Positions 11,173 through 22,080 of a stretch of 64,000 bases of DNA are shown one piece after another. Every line of letters begins with the position of its first letter. The stretch's first letter is position 1. The translations under genes were made by a program, and so were the position numbers. The notes below the pieces were generated by a model, which saw nothing but the letters and a program-made list of their open reading frames with translations, made no database searches and was not told where the DNA came from. Source of the stretch: Gamarada debralockiae (Eukaryota > Ascomycota > Leotiomycetes > Helotiales > Hyphodiscaceae); the NCBI GenBank assembly GCA_002803225.1, contig NXFV01001132.1:36333-100332 (forward strand), given 5' to 3'.

Positions 11173-11975
11173 CTATACGGAGACAGGTGTAAGGAGCCCG
11201 CTCTTGAGGTCATAAACAAACCCCACAGCTCTGTCAGCCAATTCCTTTCTGATGAACGGATTCTTTTTCAGGATCTCGATGTCGTCTCTGACGCTCTGCG
11301 CAAGACTGCCGCACCAACCGTCAGCTATCATCCAGATCACATCCACCACTTCCAACCCTTCTATCCTCTTTCAGCAAGATCGAAAGGAAAGAGCAACTTA
11401 CTTATCAATAGCGCCGAACGCCATGCCGTCAATCTCCTGAGCGTGTTCAGGGAGACGCTCCTTCAGGCCCTCACGGATAACGGGGTCTTTGAAGTGAGTG
11501 GTTCCGCAATCAGTGTGGTGGATGATGACGATGTCGTTGATCTTCATGAACCCGTCCAGGGCGAGGATATCATTGATGGACTGCCCCACGTGACCGCCGA
11601 CATTGCGAAAGATGATCGTGCCGTCGGCGAGTTGGAGGTTGAAGAATTTCTCGGGGACGCAGCGGGGATCGGCGCATGTTACTGTGGCAAGGTATTAGCT
11701 GGTGTACAGAGGTTGGTATTGGAGGGCATGGGAGGGCATAGGGGAAGAGGCTTGTAGACACTGACCAATGATTGTCTGGGGGGCCTCGATGGCCGTTGCG
11801 CCCATTTCGGCAAAGCTTGGGAGGGGCTCGTGAGTCGAGGCAAGTGCTCTGGTCGTTATTAGAATATGGATGTTGGAATAGAAGGGCACGTAAGGAGGAA
11901 ACGGATAGAATGAGGGAAGACATACTTATTGCGCTCGACAAGCTCAGGGATTGTTGCTGTCTTTGGTGCTGCCAT
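11173..11975 (-). CDS. Beta-class carbonic anhydrase
   Basis: Interconverts CO2 and bicarbonate with a Zn2+ site. Exons on the minus strand: 11975-11926, 11848-11766, 11681-11402, 11305-11173; introns are GTATGT, GTCAGT and GTAAGT donors with AG ends, and the frame closes to 181 residues. The start MAAPKTAT is inside a longer frame that lacks support upstream. Zinc ligands and catalytic dyad are visible: C47-A-D49-P-R51 and H100-T-D-C103, with FRNVGGHV between them. The C-terminus ends DLKSGLLTPVSV as in other fungal beta enzymes. No targeting peptide is evident, so cytosolic location is likely. It is the one intact gene in a block of relics. Confidence 0.9.
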
Positions 11976-12134
11976 TTTGTATTTTGTGCTTGGAGTGGTA
12001 AAAGTCTCTTGAACGAAGAAGTTGTAGTAGAAATTCGATACTGTGGGTTTGGCTGTTGTGAAAGATGTTTGAGGTAATAGAGATGTGTTAAAGATGTGAT
12101 AAAGAGAAAAAGACATCGAGGAAAATAACGATCC

Positions 12135-12141
12135 TTATATA
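12135..12141 (-). promoter_or_regulatory. TATA-like box of carbonic anhydrase gene
   Basis: On the minus strand TATATAA lies about 160 bp before the ATG at 11975, a plausible core-promoter position with a moderate 5' leader. Confidence 0.4.
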
Positions 12142-12199
12142 TCCCATAACTTCGCAAGCCATCTATGTCATGAGTATCAAGTTTCAAATGATTCATACA

Positions 12200-13585
12200 C
12201 TAGGGCGTCATTGTCCCAATCTATCCATCTCAAATTCCGAAGTTGGTATTAAGGAAAAATTAACTATCCGAGGATTTGAGGCTATATCCGAGTTCACCAG
12301 GCCACACTGAAGGATCCTAGAAAGTGCCTCCACTTGAAGACTCGCACAGGGGTATTGATTACTGAAAATGACGAAAAGTCGAGAGATGCAGCATGTTTGT
12401 TTGATTATCTAAGAAAATTATTAATAGTGCGAGAGATTTGAGGCCCAAAAAACTCAGTTCAAACGGCATATTCCCTTTCGCTGTGGTGTTGGCGACAAAT
12501 CCCGAATGTCCGGAGGTGACCTTAGCGAAAGCCGGGACCCTGAAAGCTTAAAGCGGGGCAGAAAGCAGCGGATGTAGGAAGCTCATTTACTGAATAGGGA
12601 GATTATTGACAACTGAGCTTGAAAAGGTAAACAGTAGGTTTTTCTCTCTAGTGTTATTAAGTAGGATATTGAAGCCAATCAATATCTTTCATCGCCATTG
12701 CAGCCAATAGTACCCGAAAAACAAAGCTAAAACGAAGGAGAAAATGATGGGTTCAGGAAGATCATCGATTATGATCAACAAATGGTGCCGAAAGGGTGGA
12801 TTGCAGATAGCTTTATTCCTACTCTGCTAAACTCATGAAGCCAGTCACGAACTTCTTCACAACTACAATACATGAAGCCGGGGTACTGAAGACTCAAAAT
12901 GAGGGGAAGACGAGAGATGCAGAGTCATGGGAGAAACTTAATTTCGTGATGGCGAGATTCTAGTGAGTCGCGTAGGCAGACGCAGGGTCAGGTGACATTC
13001 TGCTAGAACAGTCACAATATTAAATTTTTAATTATAAAAAAGACTTCTAGTAATTCTTCTGGTTATAAATATTATAAACCAAATATGACTTCAAATATTG
13101 TATTTGTAACTCTTATAAAATAAAAGCATATACTAGGGTGTTGAGTTATTAATTAAATATTATAAATATCTAGAGTAGTAATTTTTCGCCAAGTATCGAG
13201 AATCCTCTGATTTCCAAGCTTGTCTATTGGCTTATCAGGTGGGCGCATTGAAATAACGTTATCTAGTTCAGTCTTAAAGCTACATTAAGCTTAGCTACCG
13301 GCGGACGTGACTAACTCCCTTTCCCGAAGTGACGGGAGCGGTGTAAATCACTTTGATCACTGCGCCAACTGGCCAAAAAGGCACCAGAATTTATAGACAA
13401 CTATTCTACTACATAAGGGCGACTCCTAATGCCGATATATGCCGCACCAGCGCCGTCACATTACCACACGTAAAAAATCAATTATGTAAATTAATTATAA
13501 TCAAATATATTTGATTTGATTTTGATTATTGATTCTGATTGGTTGATTTGATTTGATTATATAGTCATAATCAAATCAAATCAAA
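12200..13585. other. Gene-free, partly AT-rich region
   Basis: About 1.4 kb with no credible coding sequence on either strand. 13015-13190 is strongly AT-rich, followed by a palindromic AT repeat at 13500-13591. Looks like degenerated repeat DNA. Confidence 0.45.
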
Positions 13586-13591
13586 TCAGAT
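13500..13591. repeat. AT-rich inverted/tandem GATTT repeat
   Basis: Reiterations of TTGATTTGATT on the left are answered by AATCAAATCAAATCA on the right, with a short spacer around TATAGTCATAATC. The arms can pair into a hairpin, and each arm is itself a short tandem repeat of a GATTT unit. Confidence 0.7.
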
Positions 13592-15072
13592 GCAACACTG
13601 CGCCGATGTAGGTATCAAAATCGTTGGATTCGTTTCAGTAATTGACATCTTCGCGAGCGCCTTCTGAAATATGCTATCCTGAATCGCTCTCTCGAATTCA
13701 CCGCTTGGTCTGTAGACAGCTTCCGCTGGAACTGAGAGAACGACCTTATATCCTGATCGATACCGCATTGCATTCATTCAATAGCATCTTCGCCCGCACT
13801 CTTCCCCAAAAGTGCAGACCATTGCTCAGGCGTCATGGGTCTAGGAGAGTTTTTTGCGCAGAGCCTAGCCCTTTGCTTTCTTATAAAAGTCAGCTTGCAT
13901 GGTCAACTTTGGCACCGAATTCCCACCGAGCTGTTATGAACTCGTCGCCGTTAAAGTTATCCGGCCAACCATAATCCGTGAACATTTGCTTCTTTGCCAG
14001 GTAGATATTATAGAAGCCCCTTTCGTTTTGTGATGAGTCCTTAGTCACTTCAGTCAAGAATCCAATATCGACGAAAGAATGCCACTCATAAGGACAGTAA
14101 AAGGTGCTGTAAGGTGACCACGAACACATCCGTCGGTATTCTCCTGGATACAGAACGTCGTGGAGGTTTCTAAGACGCCCGATCTATTTACCAAGGGCTT
14201 GCTTCGCAGGGAAGGTAGGAAAGGCAAATACATATTCGCATACCAATACCTATCACGAGACCAACGTGTGATGCGCCTTGCATGAACATCGTAAGTAATA
14301 ATTGTTCCATCGCCCTTATCGCTCGTGATACGAATTGCCTAAGGAGCGATATTATATGTGAAAACTTCAGTACGAACATCACGGGTTCCTCTAGAACATT
14401 ATAGGTGTCCGTATTGGGCAGGATCTTGAACAAGCCGCCATGCTCCTGGTTCGACGTGAGATATGGGATCCATCTGAGCAGCGGAATGACCTCTATGTCT
14501 ATGTCGAGGCTGCGAAGCTACGGTGCGGTGAGAGTTCGATTTCGGATGAGAGGTATTGAATTGCGTCAGCGATTCGTAAAGCTGAGTGGGACCGGCAATG
14601 AGCTCAGGGTTCTTGGCTTTGACGCCTTGGTGGTTGCCCATATGATGCGAAGGACTTTGGATGTGTCCGTCTGGACATGAAGATTTGGCTTGTGGTAGTC
14701 CTTGTTACCTTCGCGGCATGGTGTACCTGAAGTGGGCTGTCAGCTTTTGTTCAAGAGATGTTTGCCGCGTAAATTCCTCAGTCCGTTTGAGCGACCGCAA
14801 AGTTGAAAAGAATCTCCTTCTACATGCATAAGCCCTAATCGCTCACTCGTACTCTGTAATTGGAAAAGGCAGGATATCAGGTATACTTCATAGTAGTCCA
14901 AAGTAGACCTTTGCTCGCTGACAAGGACAGAAGGATTGATATCTTCTCTTACGGGTGGGATACTCTCCATCACAGGAGATATGGGAGGCATACTTGTGGT
15001 GATAGGACGAGTTTGCTCGATTGTTGGTTGCGGAAGATTTTCTATGAACAAGTGGAGTAGGTACCGTATCAA
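13586..15072 (-). pseudogene. Decayed multi-exon gene, family not recognised
   Basis: The minus strand keeps several protein-like stretches in order: GLRNLRGKHLL, NLHVQTDTSKVLRIIWATTK, TAP-stop-LRSLDIDIEVIPLL, GGLFKILPNTDTYNVLEEP, ITSDKGDGTIITYDVHARRI, RNLHDVLYPGEYRRMCSWSP, MFTDYGWPDNFNGDEFITAR, VVLSVPAEAVYRPSGEFERA. Some joins can be explained as introns, for example GTGATG..CTTAG between NVLEEP and AIRITSD. Others need stop suppression: TGA in an R-R context and TAG before LRSLDID are what C-to-T changes at CGA and CAG would give. The leucine-rich middle recalls F-box-like proteins but I do not assign it. Confidence 0.45.
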
Positions 15073-16294
15073 TTGGGAACGCGGAAAAGGCTCCGTAAAA
15101 AGTTGACGTATAGAACGCTCAATTTGAGTGAGCGATCGAGAAGGTGGAATTTTCTCTCTAGAATCAGAGTGGTCCCTGCAAAGGCCTCGACATCTAACAA
15201 GAGTCTTTTCACTTTGACTTCTGCAACGGCTGCTCCGTTGTAAAAATCCCTGATGATCGCTCTGCTCGTAGTCTTGATGCAGGTGCTAAGCAGTGCCAGA
15301 ACTTTTGTTGAAATTAAGAGAGGATCGACTATCTTGGCTGCGTTGACTGTGAATGCTCGTAGTACTTGTCAAGCATGCTTTGCCCGCTCCAGTAGGGGAC
15401 AAATGTTCATTGACGTTGAGCCTCAACCAGGCTGAGGGGGCACCCTCGCGTACTTCCGTCCTGACTGTGCAATTAAGGAGGGAAAGTAGCGTCACTAGAT
15501 GAATTGGATGGCGGCCAGGCTGGTGGAAGCGATCATAGGGATAAGGGATATGTAACGTATGTCATTGAAGCCCAGGCACTTACAGTCAGACTTAGAGGTG
15601 GTGCGAACATTCAGCACAAATGCAGCCTACCTAGAAGCATTTCGGAGCCAGGGTTTCTCCGGCTTCCGCATCTAGATTAAGATGGATTTTCATATAAGAT
15701 TTCTGACGATTACGCGCTAAAAAGTACCCAAAATCTTCAATACCCAGTGTATGTGGGCTAGAACTTCCAGTTAAGTACGTATGATAGCCCCTGATACCTA
15801 GGACAACTTCCGTGGCTCCCAAATAGACGTGATCTCAAAAGTCACGTGGCATACACTCTTAGAATCTGGACTTGTCAGTGTTACCTCAAACAATTCAAGG
15901 ACTTATACCGAGAGAGCCCCGAGCTAAGGAATATAATTTAGAGCAAAATCTGCTTGGAAAGCGTCTCTATGATAAATGTTGAAAGGTACTTCGAACATGT
16001 CGTCGAAGGGGGAAAATGGGCTGTAGAGGGAAGCAATCGAAGAAATGAATCTGGAATTCTTCCGATTGGCAGTCGACTCATATCGAAATAATCACAAAAT
16101 ATACCAAAGAGCTTGCAATCTAGATTTCGCAGGTTGTAAATGGCCAACAGTAACAGCAAACGCCGTTGCGAAATACACCAATTGCAAAATGACAAATGCG
16201 ACACCATAAGTTCAGAAATACCAGACAGGCCACCATCATTTAGCGCCACAACGGCATCAGCCGCAAAGGAATTTGGTCAGCATGGATATATCTC
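15073..16294. other. No supportable gene
   Basis: Short frames occur on both strands, including the region just downstream of the HET gene stop, but none shows a domain or splice pattern I can defend. It could hold the decayed C-terminal part of the HET protein. Confidence 0.35.
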
Positions 16295-17387
16295 TCATAT
16301 TTCAACCGAATCCAATAGCCGCTGAAACACCGTTTCGACATTTACGGTATAGTCCGGTTGGAAAGTCGACCCGTTCCTTTGATCGACCAGTCCCATGATA
16401 GCAAAAAGTTTATCTCGCCGGTCTGTAGCGTCCCGATGGCGCAATTCAAACGCAATATCCAAAATATCTGGTGGATGCGTGAAAGTCTGGTTCCGTTGAC
16501 GTTCAATGTGTTGCATCTGAAGATTCAACACCTGCAAGAACCCGCCCACGTTGACCTCTGAGAGGCCAGCTTGTTCCCATTGCGGCGAGATAGCTACATA
16601 TTTGATCCTTCTTATGAACTTCCGCACCTGGATGGGATCATTTGTCCATTGGAAGCTGTCTTCGCCGCACATCATGATCACCTTCTGGGATACAGCTGCC
16701 TCTTGTACCACCCAAATCCGAGAAAACCATTCTCGTTGAATCACTCCGCGGAGTCCAGCGAGGGAACCAGCTTCTAGTGTTCGAGCCCATGGCGCTGAAT
16801 CGTCTAGTGTGCTTTGTGCAAGGTGCCTTAGAACATTCATTCCCATTGGGGTATCTCCTTTTGCAGGACCAAGCCAAATATTGACACTCTCTGCTCTAGC
16901 ATATATTTCCAGCATTATTGCCACCTGACTATTTCTCTCCTCGGTATCTTGTTGATTGATGCAGATCGCATCGACCCAAAGAGTCCTAGGAACATTGGGA
17001 GAGCGTAAGTGCCTTAGAGCAGCATCCAGGTTTGGCCGAATGTCGAGATAGTATGCCTCATCCAATAGCATTCGATGCATCTTATCCCGGGATGGAAAAG
17101 CTTCCCACGTGTAGGATAATGCGTCATATTTCATGGACCAATTCAGCACGTCGATCCCCTCGGTGGTTGGGATGCTCGGGTTGTGAATAAGCCTGCCCTG
17201 CAATGGATCGTTGAGCCCACCAGGTGCTAGTTCTAACACACGAATGTGCTTCGAGTTCTTCAGCGGGCGATATTGATATTCCCTTTCTCTATCACCCTAT
17301 TGATGTCAGCTAAGTTCAATCAAAATAGTGGGAAAGGGTCCAAACCACACCAGTTTTGGAACTGGTTTGCTCTGAGACCTTATCCAT
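16295..17387 (-). CDS. HET-domain protein (heterokaryon-incompatibility type), short
   Basis: HET domains trigger cell death after fusion of unlike hyphae or act in related self/non-self responses. Exon 2 (17296-16295) holds the domain: KYDALSYTWEAF, RTLWVDAICINQQDTEER, REWFSRIWVVQEAAV and the downstream RDKLFAIMGLV block. The upstream frame EYQYRPLKNSKHIRVLELAP is typical of the residues just before the domain, so the gene must start upstream of it. A 49-nt intron (17345-17297, GTTTGG..AATAG, weak donor) and a 14-residue exon 1 starting at ATG 17387 (MDKVSEQTSS) restore it; an in-frame ATG at 17480 is an alternative. The predicted 347 residues stop right after the domain, while many relatives continue for 200-400 residues, so C-terminal truncation is possible. 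Confidence 0.75.
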
Positions 17388-18274
17388 TACGACATTCAGC
17401 CAAAAGCCGAAAGTCACGCGTCGGCCTCTTAGCGAGAAATCCCAAGACTTTCCCAACCGCTTCCAGTAATAATTCAGCCCCATGATTCTAGTTCAGTGCC
17501 GTAATCTTCACCCTGGGCTGGTTTGATTGCAATCGGAGAGGTTCTTGAGGGTGAGGGGAAATAGATCGGATGTATTAGATTGATCAATTTAGTGCAGTCT
17601 GATAGTAGGCCGAGCTGAGCTGAAACTGAGGTGGGCTGTGGCTTGATTTTCTTATCTAATAGGCAGAGGTTGTAGTGCCTTCCCAGGCAGCTCAGACCGC
17701 ACTCCGGTATCTGCGCTCAGAAATGCTCTCTCTCTGCTCAAGTAAAAAGCAGCAGCAGCTCACCCAGAGACTAAAACGGAACGAGCGAAATAAAAAGTCG
17801 AATATAACTATAGTGATAGACACAGCATCCTTGGTTAGTCGCTCTAATTGAGCAATAGGCTTCCAGGATACTACTGTAGAGCTAGTCGAAAAAGAGTCTG
17901 TTGATCGCTAGGAGCTGGTGGAGGGAACGATTGATACTGGTATCCCAATTAACGCAGCGCTGCATTTCGGACTGGAGGCCATTTGTCTTTCGAAGCTCAA
18001 ATTCGACTCGACATTTAAAACTGCGGACGAATGCAATCCTTGATTCCAGACGTCGCTGGAAAACAAGAGGTGGATGAGTTGAGCATCCAGGCTCGGCAGG
18101 CAGGAGTTTGACGCGTCTCCAGAGTTTCCTCCGCTGACGGCGGAACCTAATCCCTTTGTTCACTGCTCACAGTACCAAAGCTCATCAAGCATCAGACTTT
18201 CTACACGAATTAACCAACATCAATTGACATACAGCACTTGCAGACATTTCGGATCATACAGCTTCACATTCCCC
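17388..18274. other. Intergenic region between HET and SDR genes
   Basis: Divergently flanked 0.9 kb with no credible coding sequence. It should contain both promoters; no clear TATA box was found. Confidence 0.4.
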
Positions 18275-19451
18275 ATGGTTTCCCTTGAGATTGTTCACGC
18301 GTCAAACGCGCGACTGAAGGAACTGGGCCCTGGTCTCGTGGCTCTTTTCGGTATGCCTTGTCTATTCCCATCTATGGATCGCATGCTAACGGTCCTATAG
18401 TTGGTGCAACATCAGGAATCGGAGAATACACAGCCAAAGCATTCGTTCGTAACACCATCTCACCGCATGTCTACATCGTCGGCCGCAACCAAAGCGCCGC
18501 AGATCGAATCATCAAGGAATGCGAGGGATTGAATAAGGATGGAAAGGTCGAATTCATAAAGGCAGATGTTTCAGAGCTGGCAGAGGTGGATCGCGTTTGC
18601 AAGGACATAATGAAGAAGGAGAAGCATATCAATCTGCTTGTGCAGAGCCAAGGGAATCTGAACCTGCGGGGCAGAGATGGTAGGTTACACCCCGCCCTAT
18701 TCTACAGCCGTATAAGCTATCTACCTTCACTAATCTGTCAACCCGATATTTAGAGTCCCCCGAAGGCCTCGATCGCAAATTCTCGTTGAATTTCTACTCC
18801 CGCATGCGATTCATCTCAAACCTCCTACCTCTCCTCCGAACCGCGAGCACAACCCCTCCATATTTCTCCCGCTCACTGAGCATTCTGGGCGCAGGACAAG
18901 GAAGTGCGCTCAATTTAAATGACTTGGAGCTCAAGAACACGTTTACCGGTCCAAAATGTGCTGGCCATTCGACTATGATGAACGACCTCATGGTAGAGGA
19001 ATATGCTTCGCGACAACCAGGCACCACATTCATCCACTCCTTCCCATCAATTGTCAACACTGGCGTTGCGCGGGAACTTCCACTCTGGGCTCGAGTTGGT
19101 GTGAAGGTCCTGATGCCAATCATCAGCCCGTTCACTGTGGGCGCGGATGAGACTGGTGCCCGGCAACTGTTTATGGCTACCAGTGGCATTTATCCGCCTT
19201 TGAAGCCGTTTGAGGGTGCGGCAGGCGCGGCGGGAGTCCCTCCACAAAAGGGATTGGAAGTTATGCAAGGTGGAACCGGCCAAATTGGAGGTGGTGGCTA
19301 CAGCCTCAATTGGAATTGTGAAGTCACAGGCAAGGGAAAGCTGTTGACGGAGTATCGCAACAAAGGCATGTCGAAGACTGTGTGGGAGCATACGATGGGT
19401 ATCTTTGACAGAGTGGAGAAGATCAATCAAGAGAGAGCAAATGTCAAGTGA
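18275..19451 (+). CDS. Short-chain dehydrogenase/reductase with atypical catalytic site
   Basis: Exons 18275-18350, 18401-18679 and 18754-19451 give a 350-residue protein. Splicing at GTATGC..CTATAG joins LVALF to VGATSGIGEYTAKAF, the TGxxxGIG NAD(P) loop. KADVSELAEVDRV and INLLVQSQGNLNLRGRD correspond to the Rossmann strand 3-4 regions, where NNAG would be usual. In the position of the catalytic YxxxK the protein has CAGHSTMMNDLMVEEYAS, so Tyr and Lys are both absent; the preceding Ser strand reads RSLSILGAGQG. This pattern is shared by a fungal subgroup often found beside secondary-metabolism genes (recollection). It may be a non-classical reductase or a binding protein. It is convergent with the hydrolase that ends at 19526. 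Confidence 0.85.
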
Positions 19452-19525
19452 CAGCACCGCAAGCATTGATGAAATGGCGTTTGTATGGAGAATTTGGGAC
19501 TTTGTCTGGCGTAGTGATATATCTT

Positions 19526-21460
19526 CTACTTTAAGGGGATAATTGGTAGGGTTACGTAGTTCTCATACTCCTCTCCGAAATGGATATTGTTGATTCCCGC
19601 AAATTTTGACGCCGGTCTATGGTATTCATTAGTATCACATGTCTTCCATAGATCGGGAGATTCCCACCTGTCGACTTCAGAATTATGTTGGAAGATTCCT
19701 GAGCCCTGCGTGTCTCCAGAGGCAACTTCCAAGATCAAATGTCCACCCTTTTCTACAACCACATTGGTAGGCCAGATTTCCACGTCAACGCCATACACCT
19801 GTTCCGGAACAACAGGCTGGACATCGCTGGAGAAGTATTCTCTGTACGGCAAGTACGGTCGATTTTTCGGATTCTCGTCATGCACCTTTCGCAAGCTGAC
19901 TCTCAACCAGCCCTTCGTCAATGGCACGCCATCACCTGCCGTCCCAGTGTAATGGACCTCCTTTCCACTGGGATCGATATGTCTTAAAGTGAGGAACAGG
20001 TCAATGTCCTTGTCACCAGAAGCAACTTCGGGTGTGACAGAGACATTGAGATGGGCCACCACATGACCCGTTATCTCCGTTTCCATTTCAAAAGCTGGCG
20101 TCTTGAACTGAACAAGCTGTTGGTTCTCCATAGTGCCAAGGGCCTTATACGAGACCTTAGCTGCTGCCGACCTGGGTTGGCTGGTAGTGAGGCCCAAATC
20201 TGAAGTCAAATAAAACTTCGTGTACTGCGTTCTTGGAATTGGCCAAGCCTCCTCCTCTCTCTTCTCATAAGCTTTCTCCGCCTCCGCATTATTGAAACCC
20301 ACGTTCCCCTTCCTCAGCGTCAACGTGACAGGCGCAACCTTCCCAGGCACTGACCACCCAATTTTATCCTCACCCTTCAAAAACGCATCCAGAAAGCTCT
20401 TCTGAATCTCGACTTCCTCATGATAGTAGAATGGTAAATCATGACGTCCAGTAATGAATCTCAAAAACTTATTCTTTGAACCAGCCCACGTATACCCCTC
20501 AACATTCCCCCTCAAATGCAACAAAATCCCACCCCAATTCGCAACACTCAGGACCGGAACTTCAATGTCCTCCAACCTGAACTCCTTGCTCGCATAATAC
20601 TCATCGTCCCGAAACCGATTCGCAACATTATCCTCAGTCTGATCCCTCCGATTCGCCCTCAATTCCTCCTCACTCAAACTCCCCTCAATCGTCTCCTCCT
20701 GTCCCCTCGCCCCCGGCCCATCAGGCGGAAACGTTAACTTCGACCGTCCAGCTTTGCCATATTGATTCACCAAAACCTGACGGTTCCACCAAAATCCAAT
20801 AAATTTATTACTCAGAATCCCACCATGTCTACACCTGTCTCTATAATAATCAGACATTCCTTCCCACGGGATGATGGCAGCGAGCCCCTTTGGTCGTCGG
20901 GCAGCGACTCGCCATTGTGAGCCTGCGTAGTAAGAAATTCCGAGCAAGCCGACCTTTCCGGAAGACCAGGGTTGAGAGGAAGCCCATTCGACGACGTCGA
21001 AGAAACACTCGCTGGTGCCGCGGGACATGGTGTCGAGCAGACCGGGCGATTGGCCAAGACCGCGCTCGTCGGCGCGCACGATTGCGTAGCCGAGGGCGGT
21101 CCAGTACACGGGGTCGGGTGTTTCCCAGGCTGAGTATTTGGATTTGTGTTCTGGGTTTACTTCTGAGAAGGAGCCGGCGAAGAATCTGTTTTCTTATCAG
21201 CTAGAAAACCAACATCTCGTAGTTTTGGACTCTAGCGGGGTAAGTTCTTACGTGGAATAAGGAATGTCTTTCCCATACGGACCGTATGTGACGAGGACTG
21301 GGAATTTTCCATTTTCGGGCGAGATTGGACGGTAGACATTGCAGCGGACGGGGAGATCACTGTTTTTGAGCGGGACGGAGACGTTTTTCTCGAAAATCAA
21401 GCCATTTTCAAGGTCGGTGTGGACTTCGCGGAGATCTCTGATCTGTAGAGTGTGAGGCAT
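19526..21460 (-). CDS. CocE/NonD-family hydrolase (X-Pro dipeptidyl-peptidase S15-like)
   Basis: A predicted 622-residue alpha/beta hydrolase acting on esters or amides of acyl substrates; the family includes cocaine esterase and bacterial S15 peptidases. Exons: 21460-21252 and 21185-19526, joined by a 66-nt intron (GTAAGA..AACAG) so that KDIPYST continues as FFAGSFSEVNPEH. YAIVRADERGLGQSPG is the conserved oxyanion/strand region; the nucleophile elbow is GLLGISYYAGSQW with Ser in GISYYAG; FITGRHDLPFYY supplies the likely His. The C-terminal half (from about residue 380) is the jelly-roll X-Pro binding domain, with VTPEVASGDKDIDLFLTLRH and ENPKNRPYLPYREY. No signal peptide is visible, so probably cytosolic. 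Natural substrate unknown. Confidence 0.88.
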
Positions 21461-21614
21461 TGTGAAGCTTTGGATCTAAGTCACGAAATGGGAAACAACT
21501 GATGACACGGAGTTTCAATGTTATGCGAGGAGTCTCTGAGTTCTATGAGAAGGTGTTGGATTCTCAGTTAGAGTCCTGGACGAAAGCCGAGCTCGTGAAA
21601 GCTTCCCCCACCAC

Positions 21615-21649
21615 GGCCCCAACAGTGGGTGTCAGAATTCTCCGCGCAC
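21615..21649 (+). repeat. Left terminal inverted repeat of MITE
   Basis: Begins GGCCCCAACAGTGGGTGTCA and ends in CTCCGCGCAC; pairs with 22046-22080 with three mismatches. Confidence 0.8.
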
Positions 21650-22045
21650 GAGCCAAAATCTCTAAAAACGCACCAAAAATTGCCCATTATCAGCTACTTT
21701 ATAATATTATAATAAATTATCCCATCGATATTTTCTTCTAAAATTGAAGAATAGATTAGGAATAAGTATGAGCTTTAATCTGTACAGTTCATATTTCAAA
21801 TTAAGACCCTTTTTCAAATAGTAGTGTAAAATGGTTAATTTTATACTGCAAATTTATTAGTGAAATTTATATTCTTAAATAACTCTTTTAAAGATAGGTT
21901 CTAAAAAGAATTCTTAACAAAATCTGTTTTATAAAGTATAAAGAGTTTATATATGAAATATTACGTACTCTTATAATATAAATTTGTAAAGTTATAAAGT
22001 CACGAAGAGGGGGTTTTTTGGTGTGTTTTCGGTTAAGTTTTAGGG

Positions 22046-22080
22046 GTGCGCGGAGAATTCTGACAACCACTGTTGGCCCC
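22046..22080 (-). repeat. Right terminal inverted repeat of MITE
   Basis: Its reverse complement begins GGGGCCAACAGTGGTTGTCA and ends in CTCCGCGCAC. Confidence 0.8.

Larger units (their letters stand above)
21615..22080. mobile_element. MITE-like element, 466 bp, with 35-bp terminal inverted repeats
   Basis: The left end (21615-21649) and the reverse complement of the right end (22046-22080) agree at 32 of 35 positions; the core is AACAGTGG, then TGTCAGAATTCTCCGCGCAC. The inside is about 75-80% A+T with no coding capacity, so the element is non-autonomous. A 6-bp direct repeat CACCAC stands immediately left (21609-21614) and, one base off, right (22082-22087), a possible target-site duplication. 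The transposase family cannot be named from this. Confidence 0.8.

Noticed and set aside
11570..12196. 208-codon minus frame overlapping carbonic anhydrase
   Set aside because: Low-complexity Ser/Pro/His sequence in another frame of the carbonic anhydrase gene and its leader; shadow.
13890..14433. Intact gene model using several introns
   Set aside because: Some joins work, but upstream in-frame TGA and TAG stops cannot be spliced out with normal introns, so a pseudogene is more likely.
19587..21204. Plus-strand frames across the CocE/NonD hydrolase
   Set aside because: Antisense shadows, Arg-rich because of the codon pattern of the real gene.
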